Origin: Iris pallida
Taxonomy: Eukaryota > Streptophyta > Magnoliopsida > Asparagales > Iridaceae
Direction: 5' to 3'
Length of the DNA stretch: 64,000 nt
NCBI GenBank assembly: GCA_029216955.1
Contig: JANAVB010012153.1
Span: 1 to 64,000, forward strand
Within the stretch, counting starts at the first letter, position 1. The number at the start of each line of letters is the position of its first letter. Positions 49,014-60,440 of the stretch are shown in pieces. Under the pieces are notes generated by a model. That model was not told the origin of the DNA and did no database searches. It worked only from the letters and a program-made list of their open reading frames with translations. Position numbers and translations under genes: made by a program.

Positions 49014-49612
49014 GTAAGCATGCTGATGATGGGGGATATGAACTGATGAAGACGAACTCCACAGAAATTTTTTTAGGATTCTTAAAACAAAGATAATGAA
49101 CGTTCGAAATATATCCCCCCTTCTTAGGGCAAAGGATATTTAATAAAGTGTGCCCCCTTTTTAGGGTCGGCTATACTCCACATCTTCATGTTTACGAAGC
49201 TCTGTGTTTTACGCAAATGAGCATGGCTCTCATGACTCTGCGTGATTTTTCATATGTTGGCAGAGATGTCGATGTTGAATTATTCACGCAGAATTCTGAG
49301 AGTCATCATCTAGATAGATTATTCTTGATCTGTCAGCGTATTTTTGTCATTTTCACTTCAGTGTGATTCTGGCAATGATGCGTGACTTTCATTCTAATCT
49401 GTCTAAACTTTGCGTGAATTAATCACATGCGTGAATAAACCACTCAACATATTTTTTTTATCTTTGCGTAATTCTGGCAGCGTATCTGTCTGAAGTCTGC
49501 ATGACTTATGAAATTTTCTTTGAACACTGCTAAGCACGCATAAGGCTTATAGACATAGATTTTTCTGAAGTCTGCGTGACAAAACATATTTGATTTTTTT
49601 TCTTTTCTATAG

Positions 49613-50157
49613 TGGACATCCGAAGTGAAGAGGCTGAATATGAAGGATATATGAGCTTTTCATTCAAACATGATTTGTCTCATGTAAAGTTTCCTCAATT
49701 CGACACTCCTGAAGCTAGATTGTCTTTATTGACGAATCAAGACCACACAACTCTGCTCTGTCTGATAAATGGTGAACCACTCCAGAGTCTTGATTTGGTA
49801 CTTCATAAGAAACCTGTCTTTCTGTTTGGGGACGCCATAGCACACAAATTACAACCCAAAGGAATCAGGGAGAAAGTTTGTTTCTATTTTGAAGGTGATA
49901 CGAAGAAACCCATGTACTGGCCGAAAGTGTCTAGGGGTTTATCCATAATACGATTCATGCACACTAGTTACCCGAGAAAAATGTCATGGCATCTAACAGA
50001 AAATCAAGAAGCAAAGGCGAGCGGAATTATCTACAAGAAAGACGGATTTTATAGTGCTCCAGAGAATCATGTATCTTTGTTTCGTGGTTTGAAGCCAGGA
50101 TGTGTGCCACCAGAAGACTCGTCTATATTGATACCATTCAGGACACCTGTTACATAA
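49613..50157 (+). pseudogene. Antisense gene of element D, N-terminal part
   Basis: Continues the predicted splice from exon 1. It is open for 181 codons (DIRSEEAEYEGYMSFSFKHD to SSILIPFRTPV). I do not recognise a family for this part; it looks globular (LLCLINGEPLQSLDLVLHKK, KVCFYFEGDTKKPMYWPKVS, RFMHTSYPRKMSWHL). It is followed by a one-base frame change between 50100 and 50157, after which the plant-mobile-domain part starts in another frame. It lies antisense to gag-pol of the same element and was probably made from a separate transcript starting near 48825. Confidence 0.6.
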
Positions 50158-53030
50158 ATGAATTCATGGCGAATGATAATACATTTTATCCCACCGACTC
50201 AACGCCGAGAATGATAGGCTTAATGAATCAGGAGAACATAAGGTGGAGGACTCTAGTCCGCTGGGTTCTGGATAAATATGAAAATGATTTGAAGCAGATA
50301 AATCTTTATGACGCAATCGTCAATTCTTCTTACGGCTTCAAACCCAATCTATCTTTATTCCTGGCCTTGGTTGAGAGATATAATTATCGGACAGGAACCT
50401 TTATGACTCCCAAAGGGGAGATGGGTTTTGCTCTTCACGAGATGGAATACATCTCGCATCTACCCACAGGCACATTGCCATATGAGGAATATGTGCCTAC
50501 AACAGAAGAGCTGAATTTTCTATCGGAGAAGAACCCGGAGATGGTGTATCTGTTTGAAGAAATGATGTGCCATTTCGGCACATGTACTCTTTATTATAAA
50601 AATAATAAAGATGAAGCCGGCTGCCATATCCAGAAGTGGATGTCTTATCTATTCATGAATCGTGAAAAAGATGAGAAGAAGATAAATGAGAAAAGGAAGT
50701 ATCAGATTAATTCCTTCAAGCCCCTCTCTGAAAGTGAAATCACCAATCTGCTGGAGAAATATGATTGCAAAGATTTTACAATCAATAAAGATTGGTATGA
50801 ATTCAAAGCTGGAACCACTTTCAGGTCATATGTTAGACAAAGTGGAAAACTTTTGTCGAAGAAAGGTCATTTAGCAGGATTCCTCTCCCTCTGGCTAAGA
50901 AGATTTGTTGTTCCTGGCTCCAGCTCTTTGGATAGGATACATAGAGGCGTCATTTTTACAGCAGTACGCCTCATGTACGGTTACAAGACAGATTTATTAT
51001 CAGCAATGACTTGCAGGCTGAATGCAGGTCTTCGAAATTTTGTAACCACTATGTTGTCTGATCAAAGGAAGATGACTGATCCCTTCCCAAGAATAGAGAT
51101 GCCATATACTTATTTGTATGGTTGGCTTCTTCTTCATCACGACGGTCTGATACCTCCGGGAGCAGGAGGGAGCCGCAGTCTCTTCATAGAGAAGTATGCT
51201 GGAGAAACTTTCTGGAAAGTTTATACTCTTTCAGAATGCAGAAATGTTTTGAACCGAGCGTCACATTGGTCAATTCAATGTGGCCCTCCGCCACCAGGTT
51301 ATGAGAGCATGCCTCTGAATATGATAGATGGAGAGAAAGGGCATAGGCTAGATGATGTAGCTTTTCAATGGTTGCAGCGAATTCGGCCATCTCATCTGGT
51401 ATATCGTCATGAAGAAATGACATACTTAGAACCATATCTACCGAGCCGATTTGCTCGACAATTCGGATATGACCAACTTCATGTTGGGAATGCCACCACT
51501 TGCCTCTCTGCTCGTGGAGGACTTATTGATGGTGCTCGGGTATGGAGATATTTCATGGCCAGAAATACAAAGACTGAATTCTCTATGCCAAATCCTTTAT
51601 CCAGGATGGGGACGAAAATGCTCTATACATATGCCCGTTTCTATGTTTCATCGAGCACTTTCATGTCAAGTTTCCATTTGAAGACCTTTGTCGTAGAAGA
51701 CGACCCAGCTCCATCAAAGAGGTCAAAGAAGAAGATTGTTATGTCACAATTTACTCCGGAACCTGAGGATGAGACTGCGGAAGTTGAGCCTTTATATGAA
51801 TTATCCCAAGAGCAAAACTTTCCTGATGAAGTTCTTCCTCCAATATTTGTGTCCATCTCGAAGAGGAAACGGAGTGATGAATCTGAGACAGTCTCTAAAA
51901 AGAGCATTAAGTCTCAGACTTCTAAGAAGAAAGGGATTTCAATAACTGCCACCTCATCTTTAGGTGGTCTCCCAGTTGATGAAGACGATGCTGCTGATAA
52001 AGATGAAGAGACGGATGAAGACGATGCTCCTTTAATAAAAAGGAAATCGAGAGCCATACTCGTCAAGAGAACTGTCGAAAAACTGAAGGACAATGAACTT
52101 TTGGAAACCATTATGAGCGGAGGTATATTGTCAGAAATCGAAGAAGCAGTTTCTACTGAAAGAATAGAATCTGATCATATTCATATTCCGGTAACTTCCG
52201 CTGAACCAATTGAGGTAGAATCAACTCGATTTCAGGAAGCGATCGCTCTAACGACTAGTGGAGTAGCTGCAGAACCCACATTCGATCTTGGGTTAGGTAC
52301 TACTTCGGAGATAAGGAGAGAGGATATTAACATCCCTTTTGAGCACGAGAAAGAGGGTGTTATTCAAGCATTGGATGATCAGATTGAAGATTTGGAAGAG
52401 GAATCAGCAGCCAGGGCATAAGTCAGGGAACAACCAGAAGCTCCATCTTTTCAACCTGTAGAGAAAACTAATCCGGTTGAAGAAACTCAGGTTGAAGAGA
52501 ACATTCCTTCGGCCAGAGGCGATGAAGATGTGCAAACGTCTGAGCTATCAGCTGCTGATGAATTATTGAAGAATGTTTGTAAAGACATCATTCTTCAAAC
52601 TAATATTCCAAAAGAGACTGAACTTGCAGTCAATGCTGAGTCTATGGAGATTGAAGCTCAAGATCCTAAGCTTACTGATATTGTTGTTGCTGTTCCTGAG
52701 ATTCATCACTCTCAAGGAGTTGATGAAAACATCTTAGATTCTGGATCCGAGACTCATCATGAAACTGAGGATCAAAGAGAGTCTGAAGAAGAACATTGTG
52801 AGGAAGAAGAAGAAGCTAAAGAGGAAGAGGATTGGTACCCTGATACTTCTATTCATTATGATGAAGACAAGATCAAAGAGAATAGACTGGAGCTTAGTTC
52901 TGAACCTGTTCAATCTCCTGACAATACTCCAGTACCCAGTAATTCTGGAGCTGGAAGTAGTCATATAAAGAAGATATCAGACACCATTATGGACCACTGC
53001 GAGAAGATTCAAGACTCCCCCAGCATATAG
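50158..53030 (+). pseudogene. Antisense gene of element D: plant-mobile-domain-like core and acidic tail
   Basis: The frame 50100-52421 is open for 773 codons. Residues near 50320-50480 (FKPNLSLFLALVERYNYRTG, FMTPKGEMGFALHEMEYISH, LPTGTLPYEEY) follow the plant mobile domain pattern (ALVERW..ET.TFH...GE.T.TL.DV..L.GLP..G). Later blocks SLWLRRFVVPGSSSLDRIHR and MPYTYLYGWLLLHHDG fit the second half of that domain (Pfam PF10536 type), known from MAIN/MAIL proteins and from transposons. From 51690 the protein turns into lysine clusters (KRSKKK) and acidic runs (DEDDAADKDEETDEDDAP). A TAA at 52419 interrupts, then the same frame continues to a TAG at 53028. Function in the element is unknown; a nuclear chromatin-linked role is an inference from the family. 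Confidence 0.7.
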
Positions 53031-53127
53031 AATATGAACCTCAACCTGGTAGAGTTTTATTTCAAATTTTGTTTTTTTTACTGTTTCTTTTTCTTTATAT
53101 GCTGATTATTTTTCTTTTGACTAGTAG

Positions 53128-53993
53128 GGACTGCTGCAGCGATGAGCTCGAGTCATGCTCCGCCTGTTCATACTGATGTTGATGAAGGAAATTTACATCT
53201 ACCGACTTGTCCGAAAGCACATATTTCTACTCCCAGGACATAGAATATCCAGGCCTCTTCTTCAATAATGACAGCAACTCCCGATTTTGAAACGGGATTG
53301 GCAAGGACCCTGGCAATGTATTCGGATATTATCTATTCATATCTGGATACGTTCTCCAGGCGATTCATGAAAGATGAAACTATGCCTTTCTCCGAACTTC
53401 GAACGGTGGTTAATTTCCCGCTTCTGGCACTGCGACATGCTGGCTGTGAGACTCATTGTATCTTCTTTGAACATCTTCTAGATGAATTGGAGACAACTAT
53501 CCAAAAATACTGGGAGATGAAGAAGGAAGATATTAAATCTTTGACTGTGGCTGAGATCGCTCGATTGGAACATGAAGCCCAAGCTCAGCAAGCTGCTTTA
53601 GAAGAATTTCTTGCTTCTTCATCTGAAAAGTTAATAGAGAAGAATGAAAAAATAGTAGCAACTCGTCGGAGAGTAGAACATCTGGAGAAAGATGAAATAT
53701 CTAAAGCTGAAGAACTTCAGAAGTTGAAAGAGGAATTGGCTCGTCTTCAGGAACGTATTGTATCCATGGAAAAGGAGCAATCTGAGATTATCACTGCTCG
53801 TACCACCGAAGCTGCACGCTATCAAACTCTTCAACAAGAGCGAGAACAGATGCAGGCCGAGCAGATAGAAGAAGCTGACCGTCGCCATCATGCTATTGCT
53901 ATTTTTGATCAACAAGTAGTCGCAGTTGAGGCGGCAGAACGAGTCCGTAAAACTTATGAGGAGAGGATGAACACTGTACTTAATCATATTTAG
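53128..53993 (+). pseudogene. Antisense gene of element D: coiled-coil C-terminus
   Basis: The frame 53268-53993 is in the same phase as the PMD frame. Between 53030 and 53127 lies a T-rich stretch that looks like a short intron (GGTAGAG ... TTTTGACTAGTAG), though no donor/acceptor choice gave a clean frame and a TAG at 53241 remains. Residues from about 53480 on form a long coiled coil (LEHEAQAQQAALEEFLASSS, ELQKLKEELARLQERIVSME, QTLQQEREQMQAEQIEEADR). It ends with TAG at 53991 and converges on the end of pol at 54528. A coiled coil would allow oligomers. Confidence 0.6.
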
Positions 53994-54527
53994 GAGTTAA
54001 TAACTCCTACTACTCAATAAAATTTTCAAGCTTCTCATATTTTGAATCTTTTTGACATCCACTTGTAATCAGCACTTTGATCTTTGAATAAAGAAAATGA
54101 GAACTTTGATCTAATTTTTGACTTTGTTGTTTTGAGAATGATGTATCTATAGAAAATATGTTTAGAGGTAAATAATACATGACATATTTCAATAGAATAG
54201 AAAATACAAATAAACTTTGTAATTCTATCAGATGATATTAAACCAAAGATAATTTTAGTTTAATACTGATTAGAAAAAATAGAATTCAGATATAAAAACA
54301 TCTTTGAACTCGATTTTCCATGATCTTTGGACTTGGAAATCAAAAGACTAGATATCATTTTCATAAAATAGAAAATATGATACTGAGATAGAAAATTCAG
54401 AGGTAATATGGACGTGATTTTCTAGATATCAAATTCACTAAGAAAATGATACAAATTAGAATATCTACTTCCACTGGGGATAAAAGATATCGAAATAATA
54501 GGAGAATAATCTCGACAGATGAAAGTA
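53994..54527. other. AT-rich spacer between convergent antisense gene and pol
   Basis: About 530 bp with no coding frame of note. AATAAA at 54018 (+ strand) could serve as a polyadenylation signal for the antisense gene. Confidence 0.5.
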
Positions 54528-55570
54528 TTACGCATAATATTTCTTCAAAAATTTGCCATTAATGGGCATCATAGTAACTTTGCCATCCATGGTGGTAAGC
54601 TGATATGCCCTATTAGAAAATACTTTATTCACAATGAATGGACCTTCCCATTTTGCATCGAACTTGCCTTTACTCATATGTGTCATAGTCATCGGACGTC
54701 TGACTGCAAGAACAAGTTTCCCTTTTTGATATGCTCGAACTTTGACTTTCTTGTTAAAAGCTTTTGAGATTCTAGCTTGATAGAATTCGATATTCTGTTG
54801 AGCATATAACCGCTTTTCATCTAGAGCTTCTAATTCTTGAAGTCGAAGACGATCATTATTCTCAGTGGTAAGTTCATTAGCGATTGCTATCCTTAAAGAA
54901 GGAATTTGAATCTCTAATGGGAGAACAGCTTCGCAGCCATACACCAGAGAAAATGTGTACATCTGGTGGCATTACGAACTGTAGTGCGGTAAGCCCATAA
55001 ACATTCACCGAGTTTCTCACTCCAATTACGTTTGTTGGTAGAAACAAACTTCTTTAAGAGTTTGATGATGGTCTTGTTGAAAGCTTCTGCTAATCCGTTA
55101 GCTGCTGGATTATATGCAGTAGAAGCCAAATTGTTGATCCGATGATCGTCACAGAATCGAGTAAACTTCTGACTGACAAACTGTGGTCCATTATCATGAA
55201 TAATGCATCGGGGAACACCAAATCTGTAGATGACATGATGCTTGATAAAGCTGATGACGTTGGAAGTTTTGACTTCAGATAAAGGAATAGCTTCAGCCCA
55301 TTTGGAGAAATAATCGGTTATTGCGAGAATAAACCGATGACCTTTTGATGACGGCGGATTGATTGGACCGATAATATCCATGCCCCAAGCTTCGAAGGGC
55401 CATGATGCTGCTGTTGGGTGTAGAAATTCTAAAGGTTGATGGATAAAATCTGTATGGATTTGATAAGCTTTACACTTACGGGCATATTGAATAGCATCAT
55501 TTACCATAGTGGGCCAATAATAACCCATGCGTCGAATACGGTCTTGAAGTTTAGGTCCAGGCTGATGTGC
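54528..55570 (-). pseudogene. Integrase of element D
   Basis: Zinc domain: AHDG and AHQPGP give the two His; the Cys pair reads RKCKAYQIH, so the second Cys is changed to Tyr. The core keeps all three acidic residues: Asp in AWGMDIIGPI, Asp in CIIHDNGPQFVSQKF and Glu in AANGLAEAFNK. One frame shift near 54965 separates the core from the C-terminal part (LVYGCEAVLPLEIQIPSLRI, KGKFDAKWEGPFIVNKVFSN, NGKFLKKYYA), which is intact to the stop at 54528. A TGA near 55569 interrupts the zinc domain (GIC-stop-AHQPG). Length and end are normal for the Tat lineage; no chromodomain, as expected. Confidence 0.9.
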
Positions 55571-57067
55571 TCAACAAATTCCATCATGTGCTTCACGGAT
55601 AATTTGTTGGGCCTCATCATCGGCAATACATCGAAGAAGTAAACCATCATAAGCTCGACGATATAAAGTTTTTGTACTATGATTATAATAAAATCTGAGT
55701 GATCGTCGTCTGATAGATGCTGCCTCACTCGGATTATCTGGAAGGATATCATACAATACAAAATCTAAGAAAGGAAGTCTCCAATCTTTATCAGTATTCT
55801 GAGTCTCAGCTGAATTACTAAAGATGAATTCTATACTAGAATCAGATGAAGATGAAGATGATTTACGATTTAATCTGTCGAACTCTAAATCAATATCGAA
55901 TCCTCTTGTTGTATTGATGTCATGAGATGTTGATTCTTCAATATCAACTGGAAGTCCTAGAGTTAGATTGTTCTCAAGATGAAATAATTCTCGATTATAA
56001 ACAACAATCATTTGTTGACGTTTAACCAGAATAGCTAACACTACCGCAAGATTAGCAAGAGCATCAGCTTCTGTGTTACATGCTCGCCTAACATGCTCGA
56101 TGAAGAATCCTTCAAATGAAGAAGCCATAGATATGGCCAATCTATAGTAAGGAACCAGATCTTGATGGCAAACTTCATAAGTACCTCTTATCTGATTGAC
56201 GATGAGTTTAGAATCTCCATAAGCTTCTAAATGTTGAATATTCAGATGTTTAGCGAGTTGAAGACCAATAAGCAATGCATTGTACTCAGCTACATTGTTT
56301 GAACATAGTTGATCGAGAGAATAAGCTCTTTGGATAGCAAGACCTTCTGGCGATACAAGAACGATTCCAACCCCAGCGACAATGTCACCATTAGGACCTA
56401 TTCTTGAAGCTCCGTCAAAGAATAGACGCCAAGTAGGATCTTTTTCAGCAATTTGGTTTGAATCTAGGACTTCATCTGGGATTTCATCGTAGAGTTTTGA
56501 ATTTTTTGGAATTGAATGAGCAGCCAGAAAATCAGCTAAAGATTGTCCTTTGACCGATTTCTAAGGGATATAGTGCATATCATACTGAGCAAGTAAAATT
56601 CTCCAGTTAGCCAATAGAGAATTTAAAACACTTGGTTTCTTCATCATGACTCGTATAGGATTGATCCTGGAAATGACATGAATGGTCTGGCCAATGATAT
56701 AATGTCGTGTCTTTTGGACAGCGAATATAAGGGCTAGATATTCTTTTTCGACCGGTGAATATCGAGGTTCAGCTCCGGTCATGGTACGACTGAGATAGTA
56801 AATGGCTTGTTCATGACCATTTTTATTCTTTTGAGCGAGCAGCGCACCCAATGAATGACTCGTTGCTCGTGTATATAGAAGGAACGGTATTCCTGAGATA
56901 GGAGGTACCAATACTGGGGGGTTCATCAGATACTGTTTTATGTCATCAAATGCTTTCTGACATTCGTCAGTCCAGACGAAAGAAACACCTTTCTTCAAAA
57001 GTTTATTGAATGGTCTGCAGCGTCCTGAAAGATTAGAGATGAATCTCCTGATATAAGCGATCCTTCC
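55571..57067 (-). pseudogene. Dual RNase H of element D (degenerate gypsy RH plus archaeal-type RH)
   Basis: The first module (56998-56561) is the gypsy RNase H and connection (FLLYTRATSHSLGALLAQ, YSPVEKEYLALIFAVQKTRH, HVISRINPIRVMMKKPS). It lacks the usual catalytic Asp residues, as is common in this lineage. A TAG ends it (HYIP-stop-KSVKGQS). The second module (about 56440-56020) is an archaeal-type RNase H with a full DEDD set: FFDGASRIGPNGD, NNVAEYNALLIGL, EAYGDSKLIVNQI and NTEADALANLA. A serine-rich linker follows up to integrase. The second RH is the diagnostic mark of the Tat clade and here looks chemically intact. Confidence 0.9.
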
Positions 57068-58015
57068 TTAAAATCCTCGTAGCTCTTTTAAGGTGCGTGG
57101 AGGACGCATCTCTTGGATGGCTTTGATCTTCTCGGGATCTACGTGTATACCTTTCGAGGTAATGACGAAGCCAAAAAATTTGCCACTAGAGACGCCCAAG
57201 AAGGACTTAGTAGGGTTCATCCTTAATTGATACCGATGCATTAGATCAAATATAGTTTTCAAATCTTGGATGTGATCCTCTTTTTGTCGACATTTGATTG
57301 CAATATCATCAACGTAGCACTCGACTGTTTTTCGTAAATGTTCACGGAATATAGTGCTCATAGCACGTTGATAGGTTGCTCCTGCATTCTTGAGACCGAA
57401 TGGCATCACTGTATAACAGTATGTACCAATCGGCGTTCTGAAGGAAGTGTGTTTCTCGTCATCCGGAAACATTTTTATTTGATTGTATCCAGAATACCCA
57501 TCCATAAATGACATCCGTTCAAAACCACAGGTATTATCGATCATAACATCAGTAATTGGTAGGGAGAACTCGTCTTTAGGACATGCCGTATTGAGATCAT
57601 GATAGTCTATGCATACTCTGATCTTGCCAGTCTTTTTAAGGATAGGAACTATATTAGCCACCCAATCAGGGTGTTGTTCCTCTCTGATAAACCCAGAAGC
57701 CATGAGTTTATTAACTTCGGCTTCAATTACATCCATAATGTCTGGACGGAATTGTCGCTGTTATTGCTTGACCGGTTTAGCATTTGGCATGATATTGAGT
57801 TTGTGAGTTGCGATCTGTGGATCAAGTCCTGGCATATCCTCATAGCTCCAAGCGAAGACATCGATGTATTCGCGAATAAGTTTGATCATGTCTTGCTTAT
57901 CATTTTCTGAAAGACTTTCACTAATGAATATTGGTTTGGGGGATCCCTCTTCACCAACATCTATTTGAACGAGTTTATCTTCAGTTGGAGGTTCTCTTTG
58001 CTCGAATCTAAACTC
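57068..58015 (-). pseudogene. Reverse transcriptase of element D
   Basis: The segment before RT (SESLSENDKQDMIKLIREYI, DVFAWSYEDMPGLDP) is typical of Tat. RT proper: KTGKIRVCIDYHDLNTACPK, MSFMDGYSGYNQIKMFPDDE, FRTPIGTYCYTVMPFGLKNA, catalytic CYVDDIAIKC (about 57300-57330), LRMNPTKSFLGVSSGKFFGF and PPRTLKELRGF. In-frame stops: TAG near 58016 (DNQ-stop), TAA near 57763 (KPVKQ-stop-QRQFRP) and TAA at 57068 (RGF-stop-GRIAYIRRF). No frame shift. The catalytic YVDD is intact but the protein cannot be made in one piece. Confidence 0.92.
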
Positions 58016-60440
58016 CTATTGATTATCTAGCCTTTGGGCCCATTGTTCTGATTCGGATGAGATTTCAAATTCGTCTTCGTCATCTTCTTCAGGACCATCA
58101 ACAGAAACCATATTGGAAGACAAAATGTTACGGTGGAAGTCATTAATACTTGTATCAGAATCCCAAGAGGAGGTATTAGAAGAATCAGATCTTTTATCTT
58201 CGTCAGATTCGGGATCTTCATGGATGATATTGATGAAGGAAGTAGGAGCAATATAACCCAATCCGCATTTTGTCCTTCCATATTTTAGAGAAGGAATCCG
58301 AACAGGCATTTTTCTTCCTTTTCCATTACTGAGGCCAGTTCTGAAATCATAGCCCATATTTTTGATAATATCTTTAGATTGCTGGCTGTAACGACGCAAC
58401 TGTAATCTTCCAGAATCATCATTTTTATCATCATCTTCAAGGTTGATAGGGTTTTTTGGTCCTTTGTAGAAGAATATTGGAATGTCTCCTGGTTTTCTGC
58501 TAGGTACTAGAAAGCATGAACCTTGTACTGATTCTAAGGATACTTCTGTATGAAAAGTCTGTACTACTCCTATAGTTATCGTTTTCAAGTCATCTAACAA
58601 ATGCAAATAATTATGAACATGATTACAAGCATCAATATACTTCAAAGACGGAGATATTTCATTAATTTCAAAAGTAGTAGTATTTACATCAGAAGGAGGT
58701 TGAACCTTAGAAATCTTAGCCAAATCAATGACTAAAGGGGGAGAAGAAGAACGAGAAGGAATTTTGTTTCGATTAAGATCGATCACAAATGGCTCAGAAG
58801 AGGTGAGCTCTCTTGAAACTTGGGATGGAAAAGTAGTTCGCCCACCAACAGGGATTACCAAAGTGTCCTGTTTTATAGATAAAGATGCAGAAAATGTAGT
58901 ATGCCCACTGACAGGAATGATCAGTGTGTCTTGGGTGGATGATTGAGGTAATGGAGAGATACGTCCGCTTACTGGAATAATGAAGGGGCCTTCTCCAGAA
59001 GATTTAGGAGACTGTTGCTGAGTAGTTCGACCTTTAACAGGAATTATCAAGGTCTCACTTTGCGAATCTTCTTTTTCCATGGCTTGTACTATTTTTGTAT
59101 ACTCCTCTTTGTACATCCGAGAATCACTGAAATAAGCTTCAACACCACGGAAAGGATTTATATCAGCAACTTCCTTTTTTACCTTTCCTTCGCTGTCAAT
59201 GTATTTGAAACATTGATGAAGAGTAAAAGGCACCACATTATTTTCATGAAGGAAGGGTCTTCCCAGGAGAAGATTATAAGATCCTACGATCTCGATCACA
59301 TAGAAAGTGACTTTGGATCTGAAATCGCCTATTTGAAGTTTCAGATGAATCTTTCCCAACGGCTCGCTTCGGCTTTGATTGAACCCCAATATGGTAGTAA
59401 CCGTCTTGGAAAGTTTATGAAGAGGGATTCTTAATTCATCCAGCAGACTCTTTGGCATTATGCTTAAAGCAGACCCTGGATCAATAAGAATACGATCTAT
59501 CTTCATCGTATCGATATAACTGGTGTAGTAGAGAGGTCAATCATGTCGATTATCCTCCAATAACATGTCATCTTGTGTAAAAGTGATATTCGGGATGATC
59601 TCCAATATACTATTGCAATGTAAGCAAGTAACAGGTTCTTTATCTGGCTTCTTTAATTGTGCGAGGCAAGAGTCAGCCTGAAGAAGTGCCTCACTTAATG
59701 TCTCCCGAGTCTCTTTAGAAAGATGTAGAAGTTCGAAGAGGGACATTCTAGCTGGAGTATTAGCGAGTTGAGCTAAAATGTCAAAGTTATAAGGCTTTTG
59801 AAGTCCAAGGGGAGGAGACTTCCTGATTGGTTTGTCGAAGCGAACTTGTTGTTTGCCTTTCTCAAGTGCTGTGGGCTTGGAAGGAGTAGGTACAACCGGT
59901 GTAGTTGAAGGAACAGGTACAGTGGATGATTCTTCCTCCCAAGGAACATCATGAATATCTTTGTCAGCTGGAGAGATATCAGGAGTATCTTCAAGACTAT
60001 CAGGAGTATCTTCAGGACTTTTGGAATAATCTTTTAGATAATGTTTCCCTGTTCTAGTAGCACCAGCAAGCGCTTCTACTTTATCTTTTGGCTCTGTATC
60101 GGAAGTAGATCCGAAAGAAGTTATATGACATGACTTAGTTTTTTCGGCCTTCTTAGATTTTAGGGAAGTAGTCTTTTGAAGGGGAGGAGATTCAAAATCT
60201 GCCACTAGATCAGGATGAATCTTTATGATTTCTCCTATTTCAATAGTGATTGGTACTAATCCTTCAGACTGTGGAGGGGGAATATTCACAATTTCAAGAG
60301 TTGCCTTGGGAATAGGAACAATCCTGCTTTCGAGGAGATGAGGAGGAAAATCTCCGAATTGCATAGAGACAACATTGGAGGTGACGGTCTTTTCTTTCGG
60401 AGTGAGAGTGACAGCTCCAGATTTGATCATTTCCTGGATT
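58016..60440 (-). pseudogene. Gag-pol linker and protease of element D
   Basis: This begins after a frame shift in an A-run at about 60440 (minus strand, KEKKIQEM area). The linker is Pro/Ser/Lys-rich (IEIGEIIKIHPDLVADFESP; KGKQQVRFDKPIRKSPPLGL). The aspartic protease has its active site in RILIDPGSALSIMPKSLLDE (about 59440-59500) and a flap-side GSYNLLLGRPFLHE. An in-frame TGA at 59537 precedes it. Downstream, four repeats with the theme IIPVSGRTT (59065-58830) form a coding minisatellite, then NLEDDDKNDDSGRLQ and the RT-proximal region. The repeats lie between PR and RT, an unusual place for a length-variable segment. Confidence 0.82.
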
